From JAUVPB01 sp965223695 (GTDB taxonomy: Bacteria; Actinomycetota; Thermoleophilia; Gaiellales; Gaiellaceae), in contig CBDCXJ010000034.1 of assembly GCA_965223695.1 (NCBI GenBank), forward strand, positions 1-64,000: a stretch of DNA of 64,000 nucleotides. The letters are read 5' to 3'. Under the pieces are notes generated by a model. That model did no database searches and was not told the DNA's origin. It saw only the letters and a program-made list of their open reading frames with translations. The position numbers were made by a program, and so were the translations under genes. Shown here piece after piece: positions 16,227 through 24,841 of this stretch (its first letter is position 1; each line of letters starts with the position of its first letter).

Positions 16227-17831
16227 CTAGCGCCCAGGTCGCCGCACTTCGATGCCGTGCTGCTCGCGATCCCACATCGATTCGTACTCGGTCTGGGCAC
16301 GCTCCCTCAGCACGAACTTCGCGATCTTGTGGGTGGGCGTCTTGGGAAGCTCGTCCTCGAAGGCCACGTAGCGGGGAACCATGTAGTACGCCATATTCTC
16401 GCGCGCGTACTCGACGACCTCTCGCTCGCTGAGTGTCTGGTCGGCTTTGACGACGTAGATGACGACGTCCTCCTCCCCCAAATCGGACGGGGCGGGAACG
16501 GCCGCAGCTTCCTTGACGCGCTCGTTGACCGTGACGATCTCCTCGATCTCGTGTGCCGAGATGTTCTCGCCGCGGCGCCGGATGGCGTCCTTGGCGCGGT
16601 CGGCGAAGTGAAAATGCCCGTCGGCGTCGAGGCGGCCGCGATCGCCGGTGTGGAACCAGAGATTGCGAAACGCATCGGCCGTCGCCTCGGCCTTCTTGTA
16701 GTACTCCGTGAAGATCGTCCAGGGCTCCTCGGAACGGACGACGACCTCGCCGACGGTGCCCGCGGGAACCTCTTCGTCGTTCTCATCGACGATCCGAGCC
16801 TTGATCCCGCTGGCCGCTGTCCCGGACGAGCCAGGGTTGTCGTAGCCCTCCCCGGGCCCGAGCACGTAGGGCGGGAACAGCTCGGTCATCGAGTAGTTGC
16901 AGACGAACTCGAGACCCCAGCGCCGCTCGAGCGCCTCTCGCTCGCGCGGCAGCGGCACGACGAAGGCGATCCGCAGCGGGTTGTCCACCTCCTCGGGAAC
17001 CGGCTCGGCTTTCTCGAGGATGGTCGCGACGCTCATGATCGCGCTGAAGAACGTGGCGCAGTAGCGCTGGACGTCGCTCCAGAAGCGGCTCGCCGAGAAG
17101 CGCGGCACGAGCGCGACCGAGGCTCCGGCCCAGAGCGCGGTGAGCGCCTGGTACCAGAGCGCGTTGCCGTGGAACAGCGGCAGGCACGTGTAGAAGACGT
17201 CGTCGGGAGTGATCTCGAAGTTCGCTGCGACGCGGTACCCGACTGTCTGCGGGTGGGCGTGCGGGCAGACGCAGCCCTTCGAGGGCCCGGTCGTCCCGGA
17301 CGTGTACATGATCAGCCAGGGATCGCAGAACCGCACCTCTTCGGCCGGTGCGGCGGCGCCCTTGCCGGCCTCGAACAGCTCGTCGAGTGCGGGCCCGCTG
17401 GCCTCGGCAACCCCGTCAGCGCGCGCGTAAACGCCGCGTAGCTCGACCCCGACCGCCGTGGCGGCCTCAGCGACCGAGTCGGCGTAGGCCGCGTCGGCGA
17501 TCGCCAGGGTGCAGTCGGCGTCGTCCAGGTAGTAGCCGAGCAGCGCGCCCTTCGCTGCGTTGTTGATCGGAACGCCGACGGCGCCGAGCTTGCCGAGCGC
17601 GAAGACGAGCCACAGGTACTCGGGGCAGTTCTCCATCATGATCGCGACGTGGTCGCCGCGCTCGACGCCGATGCCTGCGAGGCCAGCGGCAAGCTCGTTC
17701 GAGAGTCGCTCCGCATCGGCGTAGCTGTAGACCTCGTCCTCGAACATGAGGTACGGGCGTTCGCCATTCCGCGTGGCGGCGTCGGCGAGGATGTGGCCGA
17801 TCGTGCGCTCCTCGAGTGGGTAGACGTGCAT
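16227..17831 (-). CDS. acyl-CoA synthetase, AMP-binding (CaiC-like)
   Basis: This 534-residue adenylate-forming ligase has the P-loop-like motif MYTSGTTGPSKGC near residue 176, the A5/A7 region LWFHTGDRGRLDADGHFHFA, the hinge DAIRRRGENISAHEIEEIV, and the C-terminal catalytic Lys region KTPTHKIAKF. It activates a carboxylic acid to its CoA thioester; similarity to crotonobetaine/carnitine-CoA ligases is only approximate. It is 14 nt downstream of the E1-beta gene and is the last gene of the long hydantoinase operon, so its substrate is probably a product of that pathway. Confidence 0.85.
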   Translation of the reverse strand: MHVYPLEERTIGHILADAATRNGERPYLMFEDEVYSYADAERLSNELAAGLAGIGVERGDHVAIMMENCPEYLWLVFALGKLGAVGVPINNAAKGALLGYYLDDADCTLAIADAAYADSVAEAATAVGVELRGVYARADGVAEASGPALDELFEAGKGAAAPAEEVRFCDPWLIMYTSGTTGPSKGCVCPHAHPQTVGYRVAANFEITPDDVFYTCLPLFHGNALWYQALTALWAGASVALVPRFSASRFWSDVQRYCATFFSAIMSVATILEKAEPVPEEVDNPLRIAFVVPLPREREALERRWGLEFVCNYSMTELFPPYVLGPGEGYDNPGSSGTAASGIKARIVDENDEEVPAGTVGEVVVRSEEPWTIFTEYYKKAEATADAFRNLWFHTGDRGRLDADGHFHFADRAKDAIRRRGENISAHEIEEIVTVNERVKEAAAVPAPSDLGEEDVVIYVVKADQTLSEREVVEYARENMAYYMVPRYVAFEDELPKTPTHKIAKFVLRERAQTEYESMWDREQHGIEVRRPGR

Positions 17832-17845
17832 CGCGGCGGTGCCGG

Positions 17846-18877
17846 TCAGGCCGCGAGGCCGAGCATGCGGCGCACATCGGCGGCGATCGTCTCGCCCTGG
17901 GGCAGGCGCCAGGCGTCGTACTGGGCGAAGTGCGGAGCGTTGATCGATGGGCTCGTGATGCGGACGACCGGTGCGTCGAGGTCGTCGAAGCAGTGCTCAC
18001 CGACCTCGCTGGCGAGCTCGCCGCTCGGACCGTAGTCGCGGGGCGCCTCGGTCACGACGGCGCAGCGGTTCGTGTGCGCGACCGATGTGAACAGCGTTTC
18101 GCGATCCCACGGGACGATCGTCCGCAGGTCGACGATCTCGGCGCTGACACCGTCGCCGGCGAGGAGCTCGGCGGCGTCGAGCATCTTGGCGCGCATGGCG
18201 CCGTAGCCGACCAGCGTCACGTCGGCGCCCTCGCGGACGACGCGCGCGCGCCCGATCTCGGCGACGTCATCGGCACCGCCGATCACCTCGCGCGCTCTCA
18301 GCATGCTGAGGCTCTCGACGAAAAGAACAGGGTTGTCGTCGCGAATTGCGGCCTTTAGCAGGGCTTTTGCATCGCTCACGCCACCCGGCCAGAGCACCTT
18401 CAGGCCAGGGACTTGCGCATACCAGCCCTCGAAGGCCTGGGAGTGCTGCGCGCCCATCCCGACCTCGGAGCCAACCGCGGTCTTGACGACGAGCGGCACC
18501 GATGTCTTCCCACCGGAGAAGTAGTGGAACTTGGCGGCCTGGTTGACCAGCATGTCGGAGGCGATCCCGAGAAAGTCCATCAGCAGGATCTCGGCGACCG
18601 GCCGCATCCCGACCAGCGCTGCGCCGACGCCGGCGCCGACGATCGCCTGCTCCGAGATCGGAGTGTCCCGCACGCGCTCCGGCCCGAATGCATCGAGGAG
18701 CCCACGCGTACAGCCGAACGTGCCGCCGGCGACCGCGACGTCCTCGCCCAGCAGGATGACCCGCGCGTCGCGCTCCATCTCTTCGCGAAGCGCCTGGTTG
18801 ATCGCCTGCCAGTACTTGGCGGGCTCGGCGCTCTGCTCGGCGGGCTCGGCGGTCGGGGTGGCCTGCTCGCTGCTCAT
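17846..18877 (-). CDS. 2-oxoacid dehydrogenase E1 component, beta subunit
   Basis: This 343-residue transketolase-like beta subunit belongs to the pyruvate/branched-chain/acetoin dehydrogenase family. The N-terminus carries LLGEDVAVAGGTFGCTRGL and SEQAIVGAGVGAALVGMRP; the C-terminal domain has VVTEAPRDYGPSGELASEV. The start at 18877 overlaps the E1-alpha stop by 4 nt. It pairs with the alpha subunit to decarboxylate a 2-oxo acid with ThDP. No E2 or E3 gene is nearby, so it either borrows an E2 from elsewhere or works as an acceptor-dependent decarboxylase. Confidence 0.85.
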   Translation of the reverse strand: MSSEQATPTAEPAEQSAEPAKYWQAINQALREEMERDARVILLGEDVAVAGGTFGCTRGLLDAFGPERVRDTPISEQAIVGAGVGAALVGMRPVAEILLMDFLGIASDMLVNQAAKFHYFSGGKTSVPLVVKTAVGSEVGMGAQHSQAFEGWYAQVPGLKVLWPGGVSDAKALLKAAIRDDNPVLFVESLSMLRAREVIGGADDVAEIGRARVVREGADVTLVGYGAMRAKMLDAAELLAGDGVSAEIVDLRTIVPWDRETLFTSVAHTNRCAVVTEAPRDYGPSGELASEVGEHCFDDLDAPVVRITSPSINAPHFAQYDAWRLPQGETIAADVRRMLGLAA

Positions 18878-19815
18878 GTGGCGAGGTGTGAGACGAAGAG
18901 ATCGCCCGGCTCGGGCCGTGGCTGCTTGAGGACGGCGCTCAGTGCCTGCTCGAGCTCGAGCTCGACTCGCTCGCGGGCCTGCTCGACCGCGTCGCCCGGC
19001 ACCGCGCCGGTGTCGAGAAGCCGTGTCAGCGGATCGCGCTCCTCGAATTGGTCGAGCTCCTCGGGCTCACGGTAATGCTGCGGATCGCCGATCCAGTGCC
19101 CGAGCGCCCTGTGGACGCGGCACTCGACGACCGAGGGGCCCTCCCCCGCGCGCGCACGCTCGAGCCCGTCATGGACGGCCCTGGCGACGTCGAGCACCTC
19201 CGAGCCGTCGATCGCAACCGTGGCCATTCCGTACGCTTCGCCACGACCGGCGACCGTGCCCGCCGTGAGCGGGTCGGAGTAGGTCATCTCGGCGATGCCG
19301 TTGTTCTCGCAGACGAAGACGACCGGGGCCTTCCAGGCGGCGGCGAGATTCAGCCCCTCGTGAAACGCGCCGGTGTTTGCAGCACCGTCACCGAAGAACG
19401 CGATCGCGCAGCCGTCGGAGCCCTGCTGACGGAGCCCGATCGCAGCGCCGACGGCAAGCACGAGCCCGGCCCCGACGATGCCGTTCGTGCCGACGATCCC
19501 ATGCTCGAGATCGACGATGTGCATGTGGCCGACGAGCCCACCGGCATGGCCCCCGGTGCGGCCGATCGACTCGGCGAGAAGCGACTCGAGATCGGCTCCC
19601 CAGGCGAGGCAGTGCCCGACGCCCCGGTGGGTGGAGAAGAGCACGTCGTTCTCGCCACGCGCCATCGCTACGCCTACCGGAGTGGCCTCCTGACAGAGGC
19701 CGCTGTGCAGCACCGTCCCATCGGCGTGCTTGTCCTCGACGAGCTCGATCATCCGCTCCTCGACGCGACGCAGGCGCAACATCCGCTCATAGGCGTCGAC
19801 GGCGTCGAAGGCCAT
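18874..19815 (-). CDS. 2-oxoacid dehydrogenase E1 component, alpha subunit
   Basis: This 313-residue ThDP-binding alpha subunit has the cofactor motif GDGAANTGAFHEG followed by VFVCENNGIAE (GDG-x-NN), and HMHIVDLEHGIVGTNGIVGA before it. Start ATG 19815 overlaps the LLM stop by one base (TGATG), so coupling is tight; an extension to 19932 would run into the LLM gene and is rejected. Together with the beta subunit it should catalyse oxidative decarboxylation of a 2-oxo acid generated in the hydantoinase pathway. The substrate cannot be told from sequence. Confidence 0.85.
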   Translation of the reverse strand: MAFDAVDAYERMLRLRRVEERMIELVEDKHADGTVLHSGLCQEATPVGVAMARGENDVLFSTHRGVGHCLAWGADLESLLAESIGRTGGHAGGLVGHMHIVDLEHGIVGTNGIVGAGLVLAVGAAIGLRQQGSDGCAIAFFGDGAANTGAFHEGLNLAAAWKAPVVFVCENNGIAEMTYSDPLTAGTVAGRGEAYGMATVAIDGSEVLDVARAVHDGLERARAGEGPSVVECRVHRALGHWIGDPQHYREPEELDQFEERDPLTRLLDTGAVPGDAVEQARERVELELEQALSAVLKQPRPEPGDLFVSHLAT

Positions 19816-20867
19816 CAGCTGTAGGCCTTCCGGACCTCGGCGAGCGTGTTTGTGAAGCCGTCCCACGACTCGCCTGGCTCGTAGCCACCAAACGGGAACA
19901 CGATCGGCGTGTCGACACCCGCTGCGACGCACTCCTCGATGCGTCTGGCGCAGTGGTCGGCGTCGCCGATCACGACAACGGCATCGGCCATCTCATCGGT
20001 CACGAACTGCTCGGTCTCCCCCGTATCGAGCTGCGTCCAGCCATTTCCCTCTGGATCGCGCTCACGGATCTCGCCCCACGAATCGCGCAGCTGGCGAGCC
20101 TCGGTCTCGAATCCGGCCAGCGCGAACATGTCGTTGTAGAAGGGCAAGTTGTTGTACCAGGCAACCTGGCGGCGAGCGATGGCGCGCGCCGCCTCTGGCT
20201 CGTCGGTGACGCAGGTCGGGATCATCAGCCCGAGATCGAAGTTGGCCTGCGCGCGGCCTGCTCTGGCCAGGCCCTCGGCGACTGCCTTTACTCCGATCTC
20301 GACGTAGGAGAGCGGCGAGAAGTACATGAGCATGCCGTCGGCGACCTCACCGGCGAGCCGCATCATCCCGGGCTTGAGCACGGCGATCCAGATCGGCACG
20401 TGCGAGCGTCGTGGCTCGAAGCCGAGCCGGTACTGCGTGCTCTTCACCCGCTCGCCCTCGAAGTCCATCACCTCGCGGCGGTGGATACGGCGGATCACCT
20501 CGACATACTCGCGCATCCATTGCAGCGAGGGCTCGTACGAGAGCCCGTGCCAGCGCGTGGTGGTCCGCTCGTGGCCGACGCCGATGCCGAGGATGAACCG
20601 GCCGTCGGAGAGGTCGTCGATCGTCGCCGAGGCCATGCCGACGGTGGCGTGCGAGCGAACCGGCAGTGAGATCGCAGCGGTGCCGATCTCGATCCGCTCG
20701 GTGGCACAAGCGAACGCCGTGAGAATGCAGATGGCGTCGCGACTCCAGGCCTCCGGCATGAACGCGGCGTCGTAGCCCTGCTCCTCGGCGAAGGTCGCCA
20801 TGCGGACGAGATCGTGCGTCGTCAGGCTCGGATCGAGGACGGGGACGACTGCGCCCAGACGCTTCAT
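19815..20867 (-). CDS. LLM-class F420-dependent oxidoreductase
   Basis: This 350-residue LLM-superfamily protein starts MKRLGAVVPVLDPSLTTHDL and carries the family's DLSDGRFILGIGVGHERTT loop and a long C-terminal segment. The start ATG 20867 is preferred over ATG 20909 because the extra 14 residues (arginine/threonine-rich) are not family-like. It lies between the fused hydantoinase and the E1-alpha gene, overlapping the latter. In this context it probably oxidises or reduces an intermediate of the same pathway. Confidence 0.75.
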   Translation of the reverse strand: MKRLGAVVPVLDPSLTTHDLVRMATFAEEQGYDAAFMPEAWSRDAICILTAFACATERIEIGTAAISLPVRSHATVGMASATIDDLSDGRFILGIGVGHERTTTRWHGLSYEPSLQWMREYVEVIRRIHRREVMDFEGERVKSTQYRLGFEPRRSHVPIWIAVLKPGMMRLAGEVADGMLMYFSPLSYVEIGVKAVAEGLARAGRAQANFDLGLMIPTCVTDEPEAARAIARRQVAWYNNLPFYNDMFALAGFETEARQLRDSWGEIRERDPEGNGWTQLDTGETEQFVTDEMADAVVVIGDADHCARRIEECVAAGVDTPIVFPFGGYEPGESWDGFTNTLAEVRKAYS

Positions 20868-20947
20868 ACGGGGAGTTCTAGTCGCGCGCGTGTGGCGGCG
20901 CAACGCCATCCGCTAGCGCGGGACCGGCGCGCGCATACCTGAGCGCG

Positions 20948-23900
20948 CTACTCGCGCAGCTTCGCGGTCGCCGCTTCGTCGAGCACCAGGGTCTCGTCGT
21001 CGGCGCTGCCGGTCACGACCACGCCGTAGACTTCGCGCGCGGCTTTGGGAGTCACGTAGCGCTCGAGCACGTCCCCGAAGACCCGCTGCGGGTCGCGATC
21101 GGTCGGCGGCCCGTACCCGCTCCCGCCGTTGTCGATCGCCCGGATCATGTCACCGGCCTCGAGCTCGACGAGGAAGAAGTTCTCCTGCTCCTCTTCGCTC
21201 CCGTCGGCACGCACGACGACGTTGCTCCCCGGCTTAGCGTCATGGCCGCCACGCACGCCGCGCGGCGGGTTCTGGATGCCGTTGCAGATGTCGATCACGG
21301 TGACGGTGCTCTGGCGGGCGCCGAAAGTCACCTCGGTCGCGGCCCCGCCGCGCTGGCGCCCGGCGCCGGCCGAGTCCGGTATCAGCCGCATCGACTCGAT
21401 CAGGAACGGCGTGCGCTGCTCGTCGACCTCGACGCTGTCCCGGTAGAGCATGCCGAGGCCCGGCGGGATCAGCACGTAGTCCATTCCGTCGTGGGTGGGT
21501 GTGGCGGGCCCACCGCCGCCCATGATGAAGATCTGGTTGACGTAGGCGGCGTCGTTCTTCCGGTAGTCGTTGCCCGAGACGACGCCGGCGCCGGCCGAGT
21601 TGCAGTAGCAGCACATGCCAAGGCCATGGCCGTCGCCCAGATCGGCGAACGCCGCCTGCGTCAGATTGATCACGAGGTCTGATGCGTTCGTCGTCGCGGT
21701 CGAGCAGCTGAAGGGGAACTCGGGAATGCCGACGATGCAGCCCTCGCGGAGGAGCACCTTGACGTGGCGAAAGCTCCCGGCGTTGTGCTGGATGTCGGGA
21801 TCGAGACAGCAGAAGACGGCCTGCGCAGCCCCGCTCGTCGCGGTCGCCTCGGTGAGGTTCATGCCGACCGGCAGGTTGTCAATGTTGTTGCGCAGATCGA
21901 CGGTGATCGTGCCCACGTCAGGGTCGACGTCGACGGGAATGCCATCAGGCAGGAACGGCATGACGGCGTCGTGTCGCCCGGACGCGGTGAGCTTCTTCTT
22001 CGGCATCCGCTTGATCGAGGCCTCGACGCGACGCGACGTGTAGTCGAGCCACTCGCCGAAGAAGCGCCGAACGGTCTCCTTGCCGTACTTGGCGACGAAC
22101 TTCTTCAGCTCGCGCTCGCCGACGCGAGCCGCCCCAATCGCCGAGAGGAAGTCGCCATACCACTGCTCTGGCACACGAATCCGTCGCTTGCACATGCGGA
22201 CGATGTCGTCGACGTTCTCGTAGTCCTCCTGCACCTTGACGCAGGGGAAGATCATCGCGCCCTCGGCATAGACGTCACGGGCGTTGGCCATGTACGTCGT
22301 CGGCAGAGCGTTGCCTGTATCGGCAACGTGGCACTTGACGGTCACCGTGAAGAAGTGCTCGCCCTCGTGGAACACGGGTACAAGGGTGACGTGGTCTGCG
22401 GGATGCGAGTTGCCGACGTAGGGGTCGTTGTCGAGGAACGCGTCGCCTTCCTTGAAGTCGGGATGCAGCTCCTTCATGGATCTGCTCTGGAGGTGCGAAC
22501 CAAACATGTGCATGGGGATCGCCGCCGCGATTGCGAGCAGCTCGTCGTCCGAGGTGTTGATGCCGCAGGAGAAGTCGCGCGCCATGCCGATCACCGACGA
22601 GCGCGCCGTGAGAACGACCGTCTCGGTCACCTCGCGCAGGATCGCGTCGAGGCGGTTCGCCATGATCGCTAGCTGGACGGGGTCGATCTCGGCATCGGAG
22701 TCCATGCCGACCGCCTCGGCCGCCGCGACCGCATACGCGGTCGGGTCGACCTCGAGCAGGTAGTTGTTGGTCGCCGTGACGCGGCAGGTCGAGCCGGCAT
22801 GCACGACAACGGTGGTGGTCGGCTCCTCGATGATCGCCGGCCCCACGATGACATTCCCCGGCTCGAGCTCGGCGCCCTCGTAGACGCTCGTCTCGGTCGC
22901 ACCGGTGCGCTCGAAGTAGGCCGACGTCGTCCTACTCGGAGTCGGCGTCGTCTCGGTGACGCCCTCCATGGTCGGCTCGTGGGGCTTAGGCAGGATCGCG
23001 GTGAGGCGCCCCTTCCAGTTCAGGCATTCGATCGGACCCTCTGGGTCGTTGATGGCGTAGAACCGTTCGTGCACGGCGTCGAACGTCTCCTTGATCGTGA
23101 CGACGTCGCTGTCGGAGCCGATGCGCTTGATCCGGAGCGGCACCTCCATCTCCCACTGCTGGTTCAGGTAGCGGGCCTCGACGAACCAGCTCCGCTCGAA
23201 TCGGTCGATGCCTCGCGCCTGCATGCGCTCGGCGAATGCGTCCATCTCGGCGGCGATCAAGGCGAGCGTCGCATTGACGCCATCGGTGTCGAAGTGGTCG
23301 GTGTGCGCGTACTGGCTTCCCGTGAACTCGGCGACGATGTCCGAGAACTGCGCGCCACAGGCGCTGAGCGCACCGGCCGTGCGCGGAACCAGCACCCGCT
23401 CGCAGCCAAGCGCACGAGCGATCGGGACGATGTTCAGGCCGGCCGCCCCGCCACCGGCCACGAGCACGCTCTCGGCCGGGTTGACCCCCTCCTTGACGGT
23501 GATCTGCTCGATCGCCTTGATCATCTCCTCGCTCGAGAGCGTGAGAATCGCGCTCGCCGCCTCCTCGGTCGTCAGGTCGAGCCGGGATCCGATCCGCGAT
23601 ACGACTGCCCGTGCCGCCTCGACGTCGAGCTCCATGCGCCCGCCGAGGAAATGACCCGGATCCATGTAGCCGAGCACGACAGCCGCGTCGGTCACCGTCG
23701 GCTCGTCGCCGTCCTGCTGGTAGCAGGCCGGGCCCGGATCCGCTCCCGCGCTCTGCGGTCCAACGCGCAGCAGGCCACCGTCGTCGATCCAGGCAATCGA
23801 ACCGCCCCCGGCGCCGATCGAGCGGACGTCGACGGTGGGTACGCCCAGGTTGTGACCTGCGAACTCCTCGATCAGCCACGTTTCCCGCGCGTACTTGATC

Positions 23901-24814
23901 AGCCCGTCTCGAATCAGGCTGACATCGAAGGTCGTGCCGCCAGCGTCGACGACGATCGCGTCGCTGCCGAGCTGGTTCGACTCGACGTAGGCGAGCCCGG
24001 CGAGGGGCGCCATGGCAGGCCCTGACTTGACCATGTTGATCGGCCGCTCGATCACGTCGTCGGCGTGCATGATGCCGCCGCCGGACGTGCTGATCAAGAA
24101 CTCGCCGTCGAAACCGGCGCTCGTGAGGTCCTCGCGGAATGAGCGCAAGTGCTCCTGCATGAGCGGTTTCAATGACGCGTCGATGGCGGTCGACGAGGTC
24201 CGCGGATACTCCCGGACAATGAGGTTGAGCTGGTGAGAGAGCGTGTAGGGCACGCCGGGGAGCACGTCCTCGATCAACTCGCCGACGCGTTGCTCGTGGT
24301 CGGAGTTGGCGATCGACCAGAGAAAGGACACTGCAACGGCCTCGACGTTGCGCTCGGCGACCTTCACAAGCACCTCTCGCGCGGCCGTCTCGTCGAGCAC
24401 GGTCTCGACACCGCCCTCGGCATTGATGCGCTCGGGAATCTCATAGGTGAGGTTGCGCGGGACGTATGGCGGCGGAAAGTCACGCGATAGATCGAAGGGG
24501 TTGCGCTTGCCACCCTGGCGATAGACGAGGATGTCTGGGAAGCCCTTCGTGACGAGCAAGGCTGTCTTCGCCACCGTGCTCTCGACGATCGCGTTGGTCG
24601 CTCGCGTCGTCCCGTAGACGAAGACGTCGGTCTGCGCGAGCAGCTTGGCCGGGTCGTCACCGAGCTCCGAGGCGAGGCTCGTGAAGCCGGCCTCGAACCC
24701 GTTGTAGGGTCGCTCGCGGTCGGTAAGCCCCTTGCCGACGGTGAGCGCGCCAGAGGCGTCGGACATGACGACATCAGTGAAGGTGCCGCCGACGTCGATG
24801 ACGATTCGTCGCAT
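20948..24814 (-). CDS. fused hydantoinase/oxoprolinase HyuA-HyuB protein, copy 1
   Basis: This 1288-residue fusion has an N-terminal HyuA part (about 1-690) of ASKHA ATPase type, with RIVIDVGGTFTDVVMSDA at the start and IVVDAGGTTFDVSLIRDG near 290. The C-terminal HyuB part (about 700-1288) begins near EIDPVQLAIMANRLDAI and has VGNSHPADHVTLVPVFHEGE. The family includes 5-oxoprolinase, N-methylhydantoinase and acetone/acetophenone carboxylases: ATP-dependent hydrolysis of a cyclic amide, or phosphorylation-driven carboxylation. Eukaryotic-type 5-oxoprolinase is also a single A-B chain of about 1290 residues. It is 27 nt downstream of a close paralogue, clearly a tandem duplicate. Substrate unknown. 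Confidence 0.85.
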   Translation of the reverse strand: MRRIVIDVGGTFTDVVMSDASGALTVGKGLTDRERPYNGFEAGFTSLASELGDDPAKLLAQTDVFVYGTTRATNAIVESTVAKTALLVTKGFPDILVYRQGGKRNPFDLSRDFPPPYVPRNLTYEIPERINAEGGVETVLDETAAREVLVKVAERNVEAVAVSFLWSIANSDHEQRVGELIEDVLPGVPYTLSHQLNLIVREYPRTSSTAIDASLKPLMQEHLRSFREDLTSAGFDGEFLISTSGGGIMHADDVIERPINMVKSGPAMAPLAGLAYVESNQLGSDAIVVDAGGTTFDVSLIRDGLIKYARETWLIEEFAGHNLGVPTVDVRSIGAGGGSIAWIDDGGLLRVGPQSAGADPGPACYQQDGDEPTVTDAAVVLGYMDPGHFLGGRMELDVEAARAVVSRIGSRLDLTTEEAASAILTLSSEEMIKAIEQITVKEGVNPAESVLVAGGGAAGLNIVPIARALGCERVLVPRTAGALSACGAQFSDIVAEFTGSQYAHTDHFDTDGVNATLALIAAEMDAFAERMQARGIDRFERSWFVEARYLNQQWEMEVPLRIKRIGSDSDVVTIKETFDAVHERFYAINDPEGPIECLNWKGRLTAILPKPHEPTMEGVTETTPTPSRTTSAYFERTGATETSVYEGAELEPGNVIVGPAIIEEPTTTVVVHAGSTCRVTATNNYLLEVDPTAYAVAAAEAVGMDSDAEIDPVQLAIMANRLDAILREVTETVVLTARSSVIGMARDFSCGINTSDDELLAIAAAIPMHMFGSHLQSRSMKELHPDFKEGDAFLDNDPYVGNSHPADHVTLVPVFHEGEHFFTVTVKCHVADTGNALPTTYMANARDVYAEGAMIFPCVKVQEDYENVDDIVRMCKRRIRVPEQWYGDFLSAIGAARVGERELKKFVAKYGKETVRRFFGEWLDYTSRRVEASIKRMPKKKLTASGRHDAVMPFLPDGIPVDVDPDVGTITVDLRNNIDNLPVGMNLTEATATSGAAQAVFCCLDPDIQHNAGSFRHVKVLLREGCIVGIPEFPFSCSTATTNASDLVINLTQAAFADLGDGHGLGMCCYCNSAGAGVVSGNDYRKNDAAYVNQIFIMGGGGPATPTHDGMDYVLIPPGLGMLYRDSVEVDEQRTPFLIESMRLIPDSAGAGRQRGGAATEVTFGARQSTVTVIDICNGIQNPPRGVRGGHDAKPGSNVVVRADGSEEEQENFFLVELEAGDMIRAIDNGGSGYGPPTDRDPQRVFGDVLERYVTPKAAREVYGVVVTGSADDETLVLDEAATAKLRE

Positions 24815-24841
24815 GCCGCTTCCGCGCCGCTCCGTGGCGCC

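Noticed and set aside
16257..17441. 394-codon plus-strand open frame opposite the acyl-CoA ligase
   Set aside because: It is a G+C-driven shadow of a well-supported gene: the ligase motifs are on the minus strand, and the plus frame shows no family features, only Arg/Val/Leu/Gly-rich sequence.
22799..24025. 408-codon plus-strand open frame opposite the fused hydantoinase
   Set aside because: Same shadow effect. A matching shadow exists opposite the paralogous copy, as expected from a conserved sense gene.
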